Translations under genes and position numbers: made by a program
DNA from: Leptospira perdikensis
Lineage (GTDB): Bacteria > Spirochaetota > Leptospiria > Leptospirales > Leptospiraceae
Length of the DNA stretch: 64,000 nt
Assembly: GCF_004769575.1 (NCBI RefSeq)
Contig: NZ_RQGA01000010.1
Location: forward strand, 1 to 64,000
Direction of reading: 5' to 3'
Notes under the pieces: generated by a model
What the model was told of the DNA's origin: nothing
Seen by the model: the letters and a program-made list of their open reading frames with translations, nothing else
The model's database searches: none
Shown: positions 53,511 through 62,417 of the stretch, piece after piece
Position numbering within the stretch: position 1 is the first letter of the stretch
Layout of the letters: every line of letters begins with the position of its first letter

Positions 53511-54605
53511 TCAAACAGAAGAACTCAAAGGGATTTTTTGGGTTCTTCTTCTTTTATTTTTTCTCTTTATATAATAAAGACTGAGTCCACTGATTGATAG
53601 GATCGCCGGTGTGAGACCACCAATCACCCAAATTACTTTACTAAAATGATTGGCAAAGGTTCCAAAATGAAGTGGCCGAAAGGAATCCAAAACTCGATTC
53701 AAAATGTTTTCTTTCCCCATATCTACTTTATCAAAGATCTTTTTGGATTTTACATCATAACGAATATAAGAACCATATCGACTTTCAAATCCTGAAGAAT
53801 CGAAACGATTTCCATAAATTCCAATTGGTTCTTCTTTGGAATGGTGAGGGAAAGAAACATATCCCAATCGGAATCCAGGAATTTCTTTTTTTGTTTGCTC
53901 TATTAGCTCATTGATCGAATCCTCAGAAACCCACAGATGATGAACCACTTTTTCTTCTGGAAACGTAAGAATCACAGTGTCTCTTAAACTCCACCATCCA
54001 CCAGTGATTGCTAAAATCAAATGGAACCAAACTGCATTAATACCAACAAACTTGTGCAAGTCGGAAAAGAGAATTTGTGCACTTTCTTTCCATCGAAGGC
54101 GAAACAAACTCACCCAAAATCGTTTATAAAGTTTGATTCCGCTGATTGCTAAAAACAAATAAATAAAGGCAATACATCCGGTGAGGAAATAACCCACACC
54201 GCCAAGAAAAAGACTATAATGCAAAACGAGTAAAAAACCATAAAGGCTATCACTTCTGTTTTCTTTCAGTTTTCCAATAAGATTTCCATTGTATGGATTG
54301 ATTAAGTAGACAGTTTCACGACTAGGGGTTTCTAAATTATGAAACCAAACTTGGTCCGCTTGGTCATGTAAATCGGATAACAACCAACCAGCCACAGTTC
54401 CTTCGGGGATTTGATCTAACAATTGTTTGTAAAGAGTATCAAAAGGTAGGCGTTCCTTTTCTACTTTTATAGAATAAGCACCTGTAAGTGATTGTAATTC
54501 CTTTCCATAGACGAGAAGAGATCCAGTCACACCCAAAACCAAAAGAAAACTGGCTCCGAAAATACCGAGAACCATATGAACCTGATACCAAGTTTTTGCC
54601 TTCAC
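53511..54605 (-). CDS. PepSY-associated membrane protein
   Basis: A 364-residue inner-membrane protein with four to five membrane segments and a large outside part. The N-terminus (HMVLGIFGASFLLVLGVTGSLLVYGKEL), the helix pairs with LHYSLFLGGVGYF and FSDLHKFVGINAVWFHLILAITGGWW, and the end (RPLHFGTFANHFSKVIWVIGGLTPAILSISGLSLY) match the PepSY-TM type found beside iron-siderophore receptors; several His lie in the helices (LHYS, LHKF, FHLI, LHFG), which could hold heme. Such proteins are thought to reduce ferric siderophores. Start GTG at 54605. Convergent with the receptor operon; the same box lies upstream. Confidence 0.85.
   Translation of the reverse strand: MKAKTWYQVHMVLGIFGASFLLVLGVTGSLLVYGKELQSLTGAYSIKVEKERLPFDTLYKQLLDQIPEGTVAGWLLSDLHDQADQVWFHNLETPSRETVYLINPYNGNLIGKLKENRSDSLYGFLLVLHYSLFLGGVGYFLTGCIAFIYLFLAISGIKLYKRFWVSLFRLRWKESAQILFSDLHKFVGINAVWFHLILAITGGWWSLRDTVILTFPEEKVVHHLWVSEDSINELIEQTKKEIPGFRLGYVSFPHHSKEEPIGIYGNRFDSSGFESRYGSYIRYDVKSKKIFDKVDMGKENILNRVLDSFRPLHFGTFANHFSKVIWVIGGLTPAILSISGLSLYYIKRKNKRRRTQKIPLSSSV
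53517..53549 (+). terminator. Rho-independent terminator of the receptor-lipoprotein operon
   Basis: A 13-bp stem (AGAAGAACTCAAA with TTTGGGTTCTTCT, one G-U pair) with a 7-base loop, followed by a T-rich run (TCTTTTATTTTTTCTC). It lies 20 bases after the lipoprotein stop and overlaps the last codons of the convergent PepSY gene. Confidence 0.75.
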
Positions 54606-54643
54606 AAGTGCTAGGCTCCTACTCTAGAATAGATCCATAATTT

Positions 54644-54658
54644 TGAGAATAGGTCTCA
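54644..54658. promoter_or_regulatory. Candidate metal-regulator box TGAGA-N5-TCTCA
   Basis: TGAGA-ATAGG-TCTCA, 39 bases upstream of the PepSY gene start on the minus strand. Same arms and spacing as the box at 50561. Confidence 0.55.
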
Positions 54659-54748
54659 TTTTCAAATAAAATTTATCAAACCTTAAAAATCCTTAGAGAA
54701 CCAAGGATTTACAAATTTTAAGAAATCGGAAACCGAAAGGGATTCCAA

Positions 54749-57700
54749 CTAATCAGATGTTTTTGTCTCTGCCATCATTGTTTTCAGGATTTGATTCACT
54801 TCGGGCCGACAACTTCCGCATCCCGTACCGGCACCTGTTGCCGTCATAATCGATTCTAAATTACAGGCACCATTTTTGATTTCATCTTCGATATTTCCCC
54901 GACCCACACTATTACAAGAACAGACCAGTGCACCTTTAGGAGGTTTGGCGCCCGTACCACCAGAGAGTAACTTTCCTCGTTTGTCTCCAAGTTCTACTCC
55001 GCTAGCAATTAAGTTTTTATATTCAACAAACTCAGCTTTATCGCCAATGAGGATGGCACCTACTAATTTATCTCCCTTAACAATACATTTTTTATAACGT
55101 CTTCTTTTTCGATCCAAGAATACGATTTCTTCATATTCATCCGATAGGTTTTCAAAGGAAACACCAGGAAGCCGTAGTGAAACCAACTCAAGGCCTGGAA
55201 TTTTTAAAAGGTTGGAATGTAAAGATCCTGAGTATGTTTTGTATTTATAACCAAATATATGTGAGGCGGCAACTTTTGCTTGTTCCTCCGCCGCAAGAAC
55301 TGTTCCATAAACACCACTGGTATGTTCTGCTACTTCTCCTATGGCATAGATATCCGGATCACTCGTTTGTAAAAATTCATTAACTTTGATTCCTTCTCCT
55401 AATTCAAAACCTAAGTTTTTTGCCAGATGTAAATTGGGACTTGTTCCCATCGCATACACAATTCCATCTGGTTGGAGTTTTCGCCCATCTTTCAATTCTA
55501 CATTCGTAATTCGACCATACCCGTTCACTTTCGAAATTTCAGAATTAAAAAGAACTTCAATCTCTCTCTTCTCAATTTCTTCTCTTAAGATATCACAAGC
55601 GACTGCATCTAATTGTTTGGACATCAAACGATCTGTTCTAACAAGAACTGTCACTTTTACATTTAACGACTTAAGAGCCGCAGCAAGTTCCAACCCAAGA
55701 AGCCCACCACCAACAATCAATGCATGAGAGTCAGGAACAAAAAATCCTTTGATCCGATCGGCATCGGTTTTAGCCCGTAAACTAAAAACACCTACCATTT
55801 CCGGTCCAATGTATTTCGGAATTTGCGGAGAACTTCCCGTAGCAAGGATTAGTTTGTTATACGAATGGGAATTACCAAAGGCATCTTTGACTATCTTCGC
55901 TTCTGGCAAAATTTCAGTCACTGAGGTTGCAGTATGAAGATCAATATTCCAAGAAGCCACTTCCTCTGAATCGGCACTGGAAAGTTCATGAAATTCTTTT
56001 TCTCCACTGATAAAATCAGGTAAAAGGATACGGTTGTATAAAGGATTTTCTTCCTTACAAATCACAGTGATTTCATCATCGGGAGCTAGGTCTTTATAAT
56101 TTTTTATAAATGCATGTGTACTATTCCCGCCACCAATGATGATAATTTTTTCTTTTTCTTTGACATAAGGTTTCACTTGCACGGCAGAGATTTTAAACCC
56201 TGGTTGTTTCGAAAAAGGATCATAGTCTTTACTTGTTAGGTTGTTCGCCCGAGATTCATCATTTTTATTCTTTTTCCCCCAATGCATCGGCAAAAAAACT
56301 GTCCCTTGTTTGATGGTGTCAGTAATTTTAGCACGAACACGTACGACCCCCCTCTCATTCGAAACTTCTGCGATTGCACCATCAATGACATCTATTCGTT
56401 TTGCATCTTCCGGATGAATCTCCAAATACGGTTCGGATTTGTGTTCCATAAGTTTTTGCACTTTACCTGTTCGGGTCATAGTATGCCACTGATCACGGAT
56501 GCGACCGGTTGTTAAAATGAATGGATAAAGATCTGAAGTTTTTTCAGATGTATCCTCCGGTGATACATCAAATATCTTTGCTTTTCCATTGGCACGATAG
56601 AAAATATGATCCGAAAATAAACGAGGAGTTCCCCCGTGTTCTTTGTGAGGGTAAGGCCACTGCACAGAACGTTTTTCTTTTAAAATGGAATAATCCAATC
56701 CACTGATATCAATTTTGGTATTTTTTGTTAAAGCACAATGTTCTAAGAATACATCTTCTTCCGTTTTATAATTAAAAGAAGAACCAAAACCCATCTTCTG
56801 CGCAAATTTTTGAATGATGAAAGTATCAGCTAACGCCTCTCCAGGTGGACTCAAAACCTTAGAAAGATAAGTAACACGACGATCGGAATTAGTCATGGTC
56901 CCTTGTTTTTCTGCCCATCCAGCAGCAGGAAGGACATAATCTGCGTAAGGAATAGCAGATGAATTCATAGAAATATCTTGGACCACTACAAGTTCAGCAG
57001 CACGTAATCCCTGTTCTACCATACGAGCATCAGGTAAACTTGTGGTAGGATTTGTACATATGATCCATACTGCCTTCATTTTTCCAGTACGAAGGTTTTC
57101 GAACATTTCCACTGCCGTAAATCCTGGTTTACTTTGAATGACTTCGGTTTCAACCCCCCAAAACTTTGCCACTTCTTCTCGATGACTCACATTGCTCAAA
57201 TCACGATGGGCCGGCAACAAATTAGAAAGTCCACCGACTTCTCTTCCTCCCATAGCATTGGGTTGGCCAGTAAGAGAAAAAGGGCCGCTTCCTGGTTTTC
57301 CTATTTTACCAGTTAACAATGACAAGTTGAGAAGAGCTAGGTTTTTGTTGACACCCACCACACTTTGATTCAATCCCATAGCCCATAAAGACAAAAATCC
57401 TTTCGACTGGCCAATGTAAGATGCCGCTAAATGGATCTCATCCACAGGGATTCCACAAGTTTTTGCTGCGGACTCTAAATCAAAATCGGATAAAAGTTTT
57501 TGTAATTCTGCATAACCTTCCGTATGGGAGTTAATGAATTCGGAATCAATCCAATTGTTTTGAATTAATACCTTAGCAATTGCATGAAAAAGATAAATAT
57601 CAGTCCCTGGATGAATTTGTAAGTGTAAGTCAGCATCTGCGCAGGTATCTGTCTTTCTCGGATCTACAACAATGATCTTTACTTCAGGATGGTTCTTCTT

Positions 57701-58273
57701 ATGTGCTTCAATCCTCCGAAATAAAATAGGATGACACCATGCAGGATTTGCCCCTGCGATAAGAAAACAATCTGCAAGTTCTATGTCTTCATATGCAATA
57801 GGCACGCTATCTTCACCCAAAGCCATTTTGTATCCCACAACGGCAGAACTCATACAAAGTCTCGAGTTAGTATCTATATTATTACTACCGATAAATCCTT
57901 TAATGAGTTTGTTGATAATATAATATTCTTCAGTAAGGAGTTGGCCTGAGACATAGAATCCCACGGAGTCCGGGCCGTATGTTTGAATCAATTTTTTGAA
58001 CTTATCAGCAATACCTGATAAAGCAATATCCCAACTAACTTTTGATAATGGAAGATTTTTGTCTTTTCTATGAGAAGGATAAAGAATACGATCAGTTGTA
58101 TCCATAACCGTATAATGCAAATTCATCCCTTTCGAACATAATAAGCCCTTGTTTGCAGGATGGTTTTTGTCCCCTTCCACAGAAATCTCTGTTGGGCTTG
58201 TTTTGTGGACAGTCACACCACAACCAACCCCACAATAGGAACAAGTAGATGCATAGGTTTCTTGAATCAGCAC
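54749..58273 (-). CDS. Single-chain assimilatory nitrate reductase (molybdopterin + FAD/NAD + [2Fe-2S])
   Basis: Reduces nitrate to nitrite in the cytosol. About 1174 residues in three parts. (1) Molybdopterin enzyme of the NasA/NasC/NapA type: [4Fe-4S] motif TCSYCGVGCGVTV plus a Cys in GLLCSKG; SRLCMSSAV with the Cys at the Mo-ligand site; TTGRIRDQWHTMTRTG at the C-terminal Mo-bis-MGD domain (to about residue 690). (2) From about 710, an FAD/NAD reductase: IIIIGGGNSTHAFI, LATGSSPQIP, LIVGGGLLGLELAA, IYAIGEVAEH. (3) A terminal BFD-type [2Fe-2S] domain: VCSCNSVGRG and GTGCGSCRPEV. This unites Bacillus NasC and NasB functions. Start uncertain: the GTG at 58273 is used; a TTG at 58288 overlaps the sigma-54-like element. 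Confidence 0.9.
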   Translation of the reverse strand: MLIQETYASTCSYCGVGCGVTVHKTSPTEISVEGDKNHPANKGLLCSKGMNLHYTVMDTTDRILYPSHRKDKNLPLSKVSWDIALSGIADKFKKLIQTYGPDSVGFYVSGQLLTEEYYIINKLIKGFIGSNNIDTNSRLCMSSAVVGYKMALGEDSVPIAYEDIELADCFLIAGANPAWCHPILFRRIEAHKKNHPEVKIIVVDPRKTDTCADADLHLQIHPGTDIYLFHAIAKVLIQNNWIDSEFINSHTEGYAELQKLLSDFDLESAAKTCGIPVDEIHLAASYIGQSKGFLSLWAMGLNQSVVGVNKNLALLNLSLLTGKIGKPGSGPFSLTGQPNAMGGREVGGLSNLLPAHRDLSNVSHREEVAKFWGVETEVIQSKPGFTAVEMFENLRTGKMKAVWIICTNPTTSLPDARMVEQGLRAAELVVVQDISMNSSAIPYADYVLPAAGWAEKQGTMTNSDRRVTYLSKVLSPPGEALADTFIIQKFAQKMGFGSSFNYKTEEDVFLEHCALTKNTKIDISGLDYSILKEKRSVQWPYPHKEHGGTPRLFSDHIFYRANGKAKIFDVSPEDTSEKTSDLYPFILTTGRIRDQWHTMTRTGKVQKLMEHKSEPYLEIHPEDAKRIDVIDGAIAEVSNERGVVRVRAKITDTIKQGTVFLPMHWGKKNKNDESRANNLTSKDYDPFSKQPGFKISAVQVKPYVKEKEKIIIIGGGNSTHAFIKNYKDLAPDDEITVICKEENPLYNRILLPDFISGEKEFHELSSADSEEVASWNIDLHTATSVTEILPEAKIVKDAFGNSHSYNKLILATGSSPQIPKYIGPEMVGVFSLRAKTDADRIKGFFVPDSHALIVGGGLLGLELAAALKSLNVKVTVLVRTDRLMSKQLDAVACDILREEIEKREIEVLFNSEISKVNGYGRITNVELKDGRKLQPDGIVYAMGTSPNLHLAKNLGFELGEGIKVNEFLQTSDPDIYAIGEVAEHTSGVYGTVLAAEEQAKVAASHIFGYKYKTYSGSLHSNLLKIPGLELVSLRLPGVSFENLSDEYEEIVFLDRKRRRYKKCIVKGDKLVGAILIGDKAEFVEYKNLIASGVELGDKRGKLLSGGTGAKPPKGALVCSCNSVGRGNIEDEIKNGACNLESIMTATGAGTGCGSCRPEVNQILKTMMAETKTSD

Positions 58274-58283
58274 ACAAACAATC

Positions 58284-58300
58284 AGCAATAACTATGCCAA
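58284..58300 (-). promoter_or_regulatory. Sigma-54-like element for the nitrate reductase gene
   Basis: On the minus strand TTGGCAT-AGTTA-TTGCT: GG-N10-GC spacing and 15 of 17 positions agree with the sigma-54 consensus YTGGCACGRNNNTTGCW. It would start transcription near 58273, right at the GTG start codon. Confidence 0.45.
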
Positions 58301-58613
58301 TTGCTGAAATATTCACAAAAATGCTTATTCCGACAGGAATTTGAATTGAATCATCCCAGATTGAACCAGGTTCCAACAAAATCACGAAAAAATATTCGTA
58401 AAATATGCACATAAAACGTACATATTTATTAGATTCTAACAGAAAGGATTAAAATAACTTCAAAAGGAAAGTGACTTACTTTGGGAACTCATGCTCGAAA
58501 GATAGGCAGTTTCCCTTTTCTTGTAGTGAATTTTCTCTTTTTTCCGCAAAGACTCTCTCAATTTCCTAAGTAAGCTCCTGTATCCGTAGTATTTTTAATC
58601 TAGCTGCCTCCGT

Positions 58614-58630
58614 TAGGTACACTTCGTGCA
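58614..58630 (+). promoter_or_regulatory. Possible sigma-54-like element for nirB
   Basis: TAGGTACACTTCGTGCA on the plus strand keeps GG-N10-GC and several flanking consensus bases, with five mismatches. It would place the RNA start near 58641, 59 bases before nirB. Weaker than the element facing the other way. Confidence 0.3.
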
Positions 58631-58645
58631 TATTATAGGAAGACT

Positions 58646-58664
58646 GGAACCATACAACGGTTCC
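58646..58664 (+). promoter_or_regulatory. Hairpin in the nirB leader
   Basis: GGAACC-N7-GGTTCC, a perfect 6-bp inverted repeat between the predicted promoter and the nirB ATG at 58700. It could be an operator or an RNA hairpin in the leader. The remaining part of the 411-base divergent region (58289-58699) is AT-rich and shows no gene. Confidence 0.35.
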
Positions 58665-58699
58665 CTTCAGAATACTTTTGATCCAGGTAGGGTAACAAA

Positions 58700-61219
58700 A
58701 TGATCAAGCGAAAGTTAATCGTCATTGGAAACGGGATGGTTGGACATAGATTCTGCGAAAAGTTGGTGGAATTTGGTGGCACGGATAAATTCGATATTAC
58801 TGTTCTTGGAGAAGAACCAAGAAGAGCTTATGACCGCGTCCATCTTTCAGAATACTTTGCAGATAAATCTGCCGATTCCCTTTACCTTTGTTCCCCTGAT
58901 TGGTATAGAACAAACGGTATAAAATTATTATTATCAGAACCTGCCATCTCTATTGATACGATCAAACGAAAGTTAGTTACTAATTTAGGAACTGAACTAG
59001 AATTCGATGAATTAATTTTTGCAACTGGTTCATCTCCTTTTGTACCTCCACTCGAAGGTTTAGACAAAGAAGGTGTTTTTGTTTATAGAACCATTGAAGA
59101 TTTAGAACAAACAATGGAATACAGCAAAAAAGTAAAAAAGGCTGCTGTACTCGGTGGAGGACTACTCGGACTCGAAGCTGCTAAAGCTCTGGTTGATTTA
59201 GGAAAAGAAACTCATGTTGTGGAATTTGCTCCAAGACTTATGCCAAGGCAGTTGGATGATGGTGGTGCTGCCATTTTAAAATCCAAAATTGAAGAGATTG
59301 GGGTTGAAATTCATTTAAACAAACAAACAGAAAAAGTATTGGGTAATGAAAAAATCGAAGGATTCGAGTTCAAAGATGGTGGCAATCTCCAGTTCGATAT
59401 GCTCATTGTTTCTGCTGGAATTCGTCCGCGAGATGAACTCGCAAAAGAAGCTGGTATTGCTGTGGGAGAACGTGGTGGTATCATCGTAGATGATGGAATG
59501 GGAACAAACGTGTATGGAATTTATGCGATTGGTGAAGTAGCATTACATAGAAATTTTATTTATGGTCTCGTGGCGCCTGGTTACGAAATGGCAGAAACTC
59601 TTGCTTTTAACTTATGTAGCCCTGGCAGCAAACCTAAGGTGTATGCTGGCTCCGATTTATCCACAAAACTAAAGTTAATTGGTGTTGAAGTGGCCTCTTT
59701 TGGAGATGCTTTAGGCCAAGCAGAACATATTCCAATTGTTTTTAAAAATCCAAGAAGTGGTGTTTATAAAAAACTAGTGATCTCACCTGACGGTAAATAC
59801 TTACTCGGTGGAATCCTTGTTGGTGATGCTAAAGCTTACGGAAACTTATTGTCCTTTTATTTAAACAAAATGGAACTTCCGGAAGAACCAGAAACTTTGA
59901 TTGTTGGTTCCGTTTCTGCAGAAAATCTTTTTGGTGCTGATTCTTTACCGGATGATGCAAAGATTTGTTCTTGTAATAACGTTTCCAAAGGGAATATCCT
60001 CACTGCCATTCGCGAAAAAGAATGTTATGACATTACTAGTTTAAAGAACTGTTCCAAAGCTGGTAGTGGTTGTGGTGGATGTTTGCCACAAGTAAACTCC
60101 ATTCTTAAAGCTGAGTTGAAAGTGCAAGGTAAGGTAGTTACAGAACATCTCTGTGAACACTTTAAATATTCAAGAAAAGAACTTTTCCAAGTCATAAAAG
60201 TAAAAGCACTCAAATCATTTCCTGATGTAATCAAAGAGATTGGTCGTGGAAATGGATGTGAAGTTTGTAAACCAGCTGTCGCATCAATTCTTGCAAGTGT
60301 ATGGAACGAACCCATTCTCAAACATAGAGAAATCCAAGACACCAATGATAAATATCTCGCCAATATCCAAAGAGGAGGAACCTACTCTGTGGTTCCGCGA
60401 ATCCCTGGAGGAGAGATTACTCCCGAGAAACTCATTGCGATCGGAGATGTTGCCAAAAAATACAACCTCTATTGTAAAATTACCGGTGGACAACGTATCG
60501 ACTTGTTAGGTGCAAGAATCGATCAACTCCCTGCTATCTGGAAGGATTTAATCGAGTTCGGTTTTGAAAGTGGACATGCTTACGGGAAATCAATGAGAAC
60601 TGTAAAAAGTTGTGTTGGTTCTACCTGGTGCCGGTTCGGAGTACAAGATAGTACATCATTTGCAATCAAATTAGAAGAAAGATACAAAGGAATTCGTGCT
60701 CCTCATAAATTAAAGTGCGGAGTGTCCGGTTGTATTCGTGAATGTGCAGAAGCCCGTGGAAAAGATTTTGGAATTATTGCCACAGAAAGAGGTTGGAACC
60801 TGTATATCGGTGGGAACGGGGGAGTAAACCCTAAACATGCGATCCTTTTTGCAGAAGATTTAGACGAAGACACTTGTATCAAGTATATCGACCGTTATAT
60901 GATGTTTTACATCAGAACCGCAGACAAACTGATGAGAACTTCTACTTGGTTAGAACAACTGGAAGGTGGAATTGATTACTTAAAAGATGTAGTTATCAAT
61001 GACAGATTAGGGATCAACTCACAACTGGATGAAGAGATGAATGCTCTTGTGAACACTTATCTCTGTGAGTGGAAAGACGTTGTGGAAGATACTGAAAAAC
61101 AAAAGAAATTTAGACATTTTGTCAATAGTAATGAAACAGATCCTAATATCAAATTCATCGAAGAACGTGGTCAGATCCGCCCAGTGGATTGGGTAGAAAA
61201 AGATTTGGTTAATTCATAA
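58700..61219 (+). CDS. nirB: NADH-dependent nitrite reductase, large subunit
   Basis: Reduces nitrite to ammonium with NADH, with siroheme and [4Fe-4S] as centres. 839 residues: N-terminal FAD/NAD domains (LIVIGNGMVGHRFCE, LIFATGSSPFVPP, AVLGGGLLGLEAAKAL, GIYAIGEVALH; residues 1-300), a BFD [2Fe-2S] domain (ICSCNNVSKGN, GSGCGGCLP; about 420-460), a second BFD-like stretch (GNGCEVCKPAV; about 515), then the nitrite/sulfite reductase half-domains. The siroheme-cluster ligands are SCVGSTWCRFG near residue 637 and CGVSGCIRECAEARGKDFG near 673. Followed 14 bases later by nirD. Confidence 0.96.
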   Translation: MIKRKLIVIGNGMVGHRFCEKLVEFGGTDKFDITVLGEEPRRAYDRVHLSEYFADKSADSLYLCSPDWYRTNGIKLLLSEPAISIDTIKRKLVTNLGTELEFDELIFATGSSPFVPPLEGLDKEGVFVYRTIEDLEQTMEYSKKVKKAAVLGGGLLGLEAAKALVDLGKETHVVEFAPRLMPRQLDDGGAAILKSKIEEIGVEIHLNKQTEKVLGNEKIEGFEFKDGGNLQFDMLIVSAGIRPRDELAKEAGIAVGERGGIIVDDGMGTNVYGIYAIGEVALHRNFIYGLVAPGYEMAETLAFNLCSPGSKPKVYAGSDLSTKLKLIGVEVASFGDALGQAEHIPIVFKNPRSGVYKKLVISPDGKYLLGGILVGDAKAYGNLLSFYLNKMELPEEPETLIVGSVSAENLFGADSLPDDAKICSCNNVSKGNILTAIREKECYDITSLKNCSKAGSGCGGCLPQVNSILKAELKVQGKVVTEHLCEHFKYSRKELFQVIKVKALKSFPDVIKEIGRGNGCEVCKPAVASILASVWNEPILKHREIQDTNDKYLANIQRGGTYSVVPRIPGGEITPEKLIAIGDVAKKYNLYCKITGGQRIDLLGARIDQLPAIWKDLIEFGFESGHAYGKSMRTVKSCVGSTWCRFGVQDSTSFAIKLEERYKGIRAPHKLKCGVSGCIRECAEARGKDFGIIATERGWNLYIGGNGGVNPKHAILFAEDLDEDTCIKYIDRYMMFYIRTADKLMRTSTWLEQLEGGIDYLKDVVINDRLGINSQLDEEMNALVNTYLCEWKDVVEDTEKQKKFRHFVNSNETDPNIKFIEERGQIRPVDWVEKDLVNS

Positions 61220-61233
61220 GCAGGAGAATCAAA

Positions 61234-61605
61234 ATGTCAGTAGATACAAAAAACAAAGAACGAGTATTCATAGGTCCAGTTTCTGAATTCGAAAAAGAAG
61301 GTGGAGTGTCGGCAAAAGTAGGCGATAAACAAATCGCAGTTTTCTACTTTGAATCCCGAAACGAGTGGTATGCTTGCGACAATGCCTGTCCTCATACAGG
61401 GGACATGGTTTTGTCTCGTGGATATTTAGGAGATACCAATGGGGAACCAAAGGTAGTTTGTCCACTCCACAAAAGAAACTATTCTCTAACGAGTGGTGAA
61501 TGTCTTAGTGGTGAAAATTATAAAGTTAATCTTTATCCTGTCGTCGTAGAAAATGGATCGGTATATTTAGAAGTGGATCCGTCCATTTCAGGTAACCGCG
61601 GTTAA
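61234..61605 (+). CDS. nirD: Nitrite reductase, small subunit (Rieske type)
   Basis: A 123-residue partner of NirB with a Rieske-like [2Fe-2S] fold: CDNACPHTGDMVLSRG (Cys-x-His) and VCPLHKRNYSLTSGEC (Cys-x-x-His), both ligand pairs present. NirD small subunits vary in whether they hold the cluster; here the four ligands are kept. Good ribosome site (CAGGAG) and 14 bases after nirB. The end is followed 11 bases on by the siroheme gene. Confidence 0.93.
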   Translation: MSVDTKNKERVFIGPVSEFEKEGGVSAKVGDKQIAVFYFESRNEWYACDNACPHTGDMVLSRGYLGDTNGEPKVVCPLHKRNYSLTSGECLSGENYKVNLYPVVVENGSVYLEVDPSISGNRG

Positions 61606-61616
61606 TCGATACCTAT

Positions 61617-62408
61617 ATGGATATTTCCAATAACCAAACAAATAAAGGTAAGGTGTATTTGGTAGGTGCAGGACCGGGTGATCCGGAACTTCTGACTGTT
61701 AAGGCACTCAAAATGTTACGAAAAGCAGATGTTGTTTTTTATGATGATTTGGTTTCCCCAAGAATTCTTGGGGTTTGTCGAAAAAAAATCCAATTGGTTT
61801 ATGTTGGAAAAAGATTGGGAATTCATAGTTGTTTACAAGATGAAATCAATTCAAAACTCATCCAAGCGGCAAACGAATTCAAAACGGTTGTTAGGCTGAA
61901 AGGAGGAGACCCTTCTATCTTTGGACGTGTTGGGGAAGAATTTGCGGCACTCCTTGCGGAAGGAATTCATTGTGAGATTGTTGCTGGTATCACGACTGCT
62001 TCCGGAGTTGCCTCCTCCTTAGGATTTCCATTAACCCACAGAGACTATGCGAGGGAGATCCTGTTTCTTTCAGGACACAAAAAGGATGGTGCCAACTCGG
62101 AAGGTTTTAAAAATCTCAACTGTGTTGGAAAAACCATCGTGGTTTATATGGGTTTGAACTCGATAGGTCTCATTGTTTCCGAACTTCTAGATGCAGGGAA
62201 TACAAAAGAAACACCTATCGCTGTCATTCAAAATGCAACCTTGACGACAGAAAGAGTTTTCACTGGAAATTTAGATTCAATCCAAAACATCATTGAAGAA
62301 AACGAGGTCAAATCACCAGCCATTCTTGTGATAGGAGAGATTGTACGTTTCTATTGTGAGATGGAAAATTTGAAAAATGGCTGTTCTTCCATTCTCACAC
62401 CCTTATAA
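61617..62408 (+). CDS. cobA: Uroporphyrinogen-III C-methyltransferase
   Basis: Makes precorrin-2 from uroporphyrinogen III with SAM, the first step to siroheme for NirB. 263 residues of the SUMT family: KVYLVGAGPGDPELLTVKAL, VVFYDDLVSPRIL, VRLKGGDPSIFGRVGEE, IVAGITTASGVASSLGFPLTHRDYA in pieces and VVYMGLNSIGLIVSELL. It lacks the CysG dehydrogenase/ferrochelatase part, so those steps must be made by another gene. Lying 11 bases after nirD, it serves nitrite reduction most likely. Confidence 0.94.
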   Translation: MDISNNQTNKGKVYLVGAGPGDPELLTVKALKMLRKADVVFYDDLVSPRILGVCRKKIQLVYVGKRLGIHSCLQDEINSKLIQAANEFKTVVRLKGGDPSIFGRVGEEFAALLAEGIHCEIVAGITTASGVASSLGFPLTHRDYAREILFLSGHKKDGANSEGFKNLNCVGKTIVVYMGLNSIGLIVSELLDAGNTKETPIAVIQNATLTTERVFTGNLDSIQNIIEENEVKSPAILVIGEIVRFYCEMENLKNGCSSILTPL

Positions 62409-62417
62409 GGGATAGGA

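Noticed and set aside
58092..58412. Minus-strand open frame of 106 codons upstream of the nitrate reductase start
   Set aside because: It overlaps the nitrate reductase 5' end in another frame, reads as low-complexity hydrophobic and Cys-rich sequence and has no ribosome site. It covers the promoter region instead.
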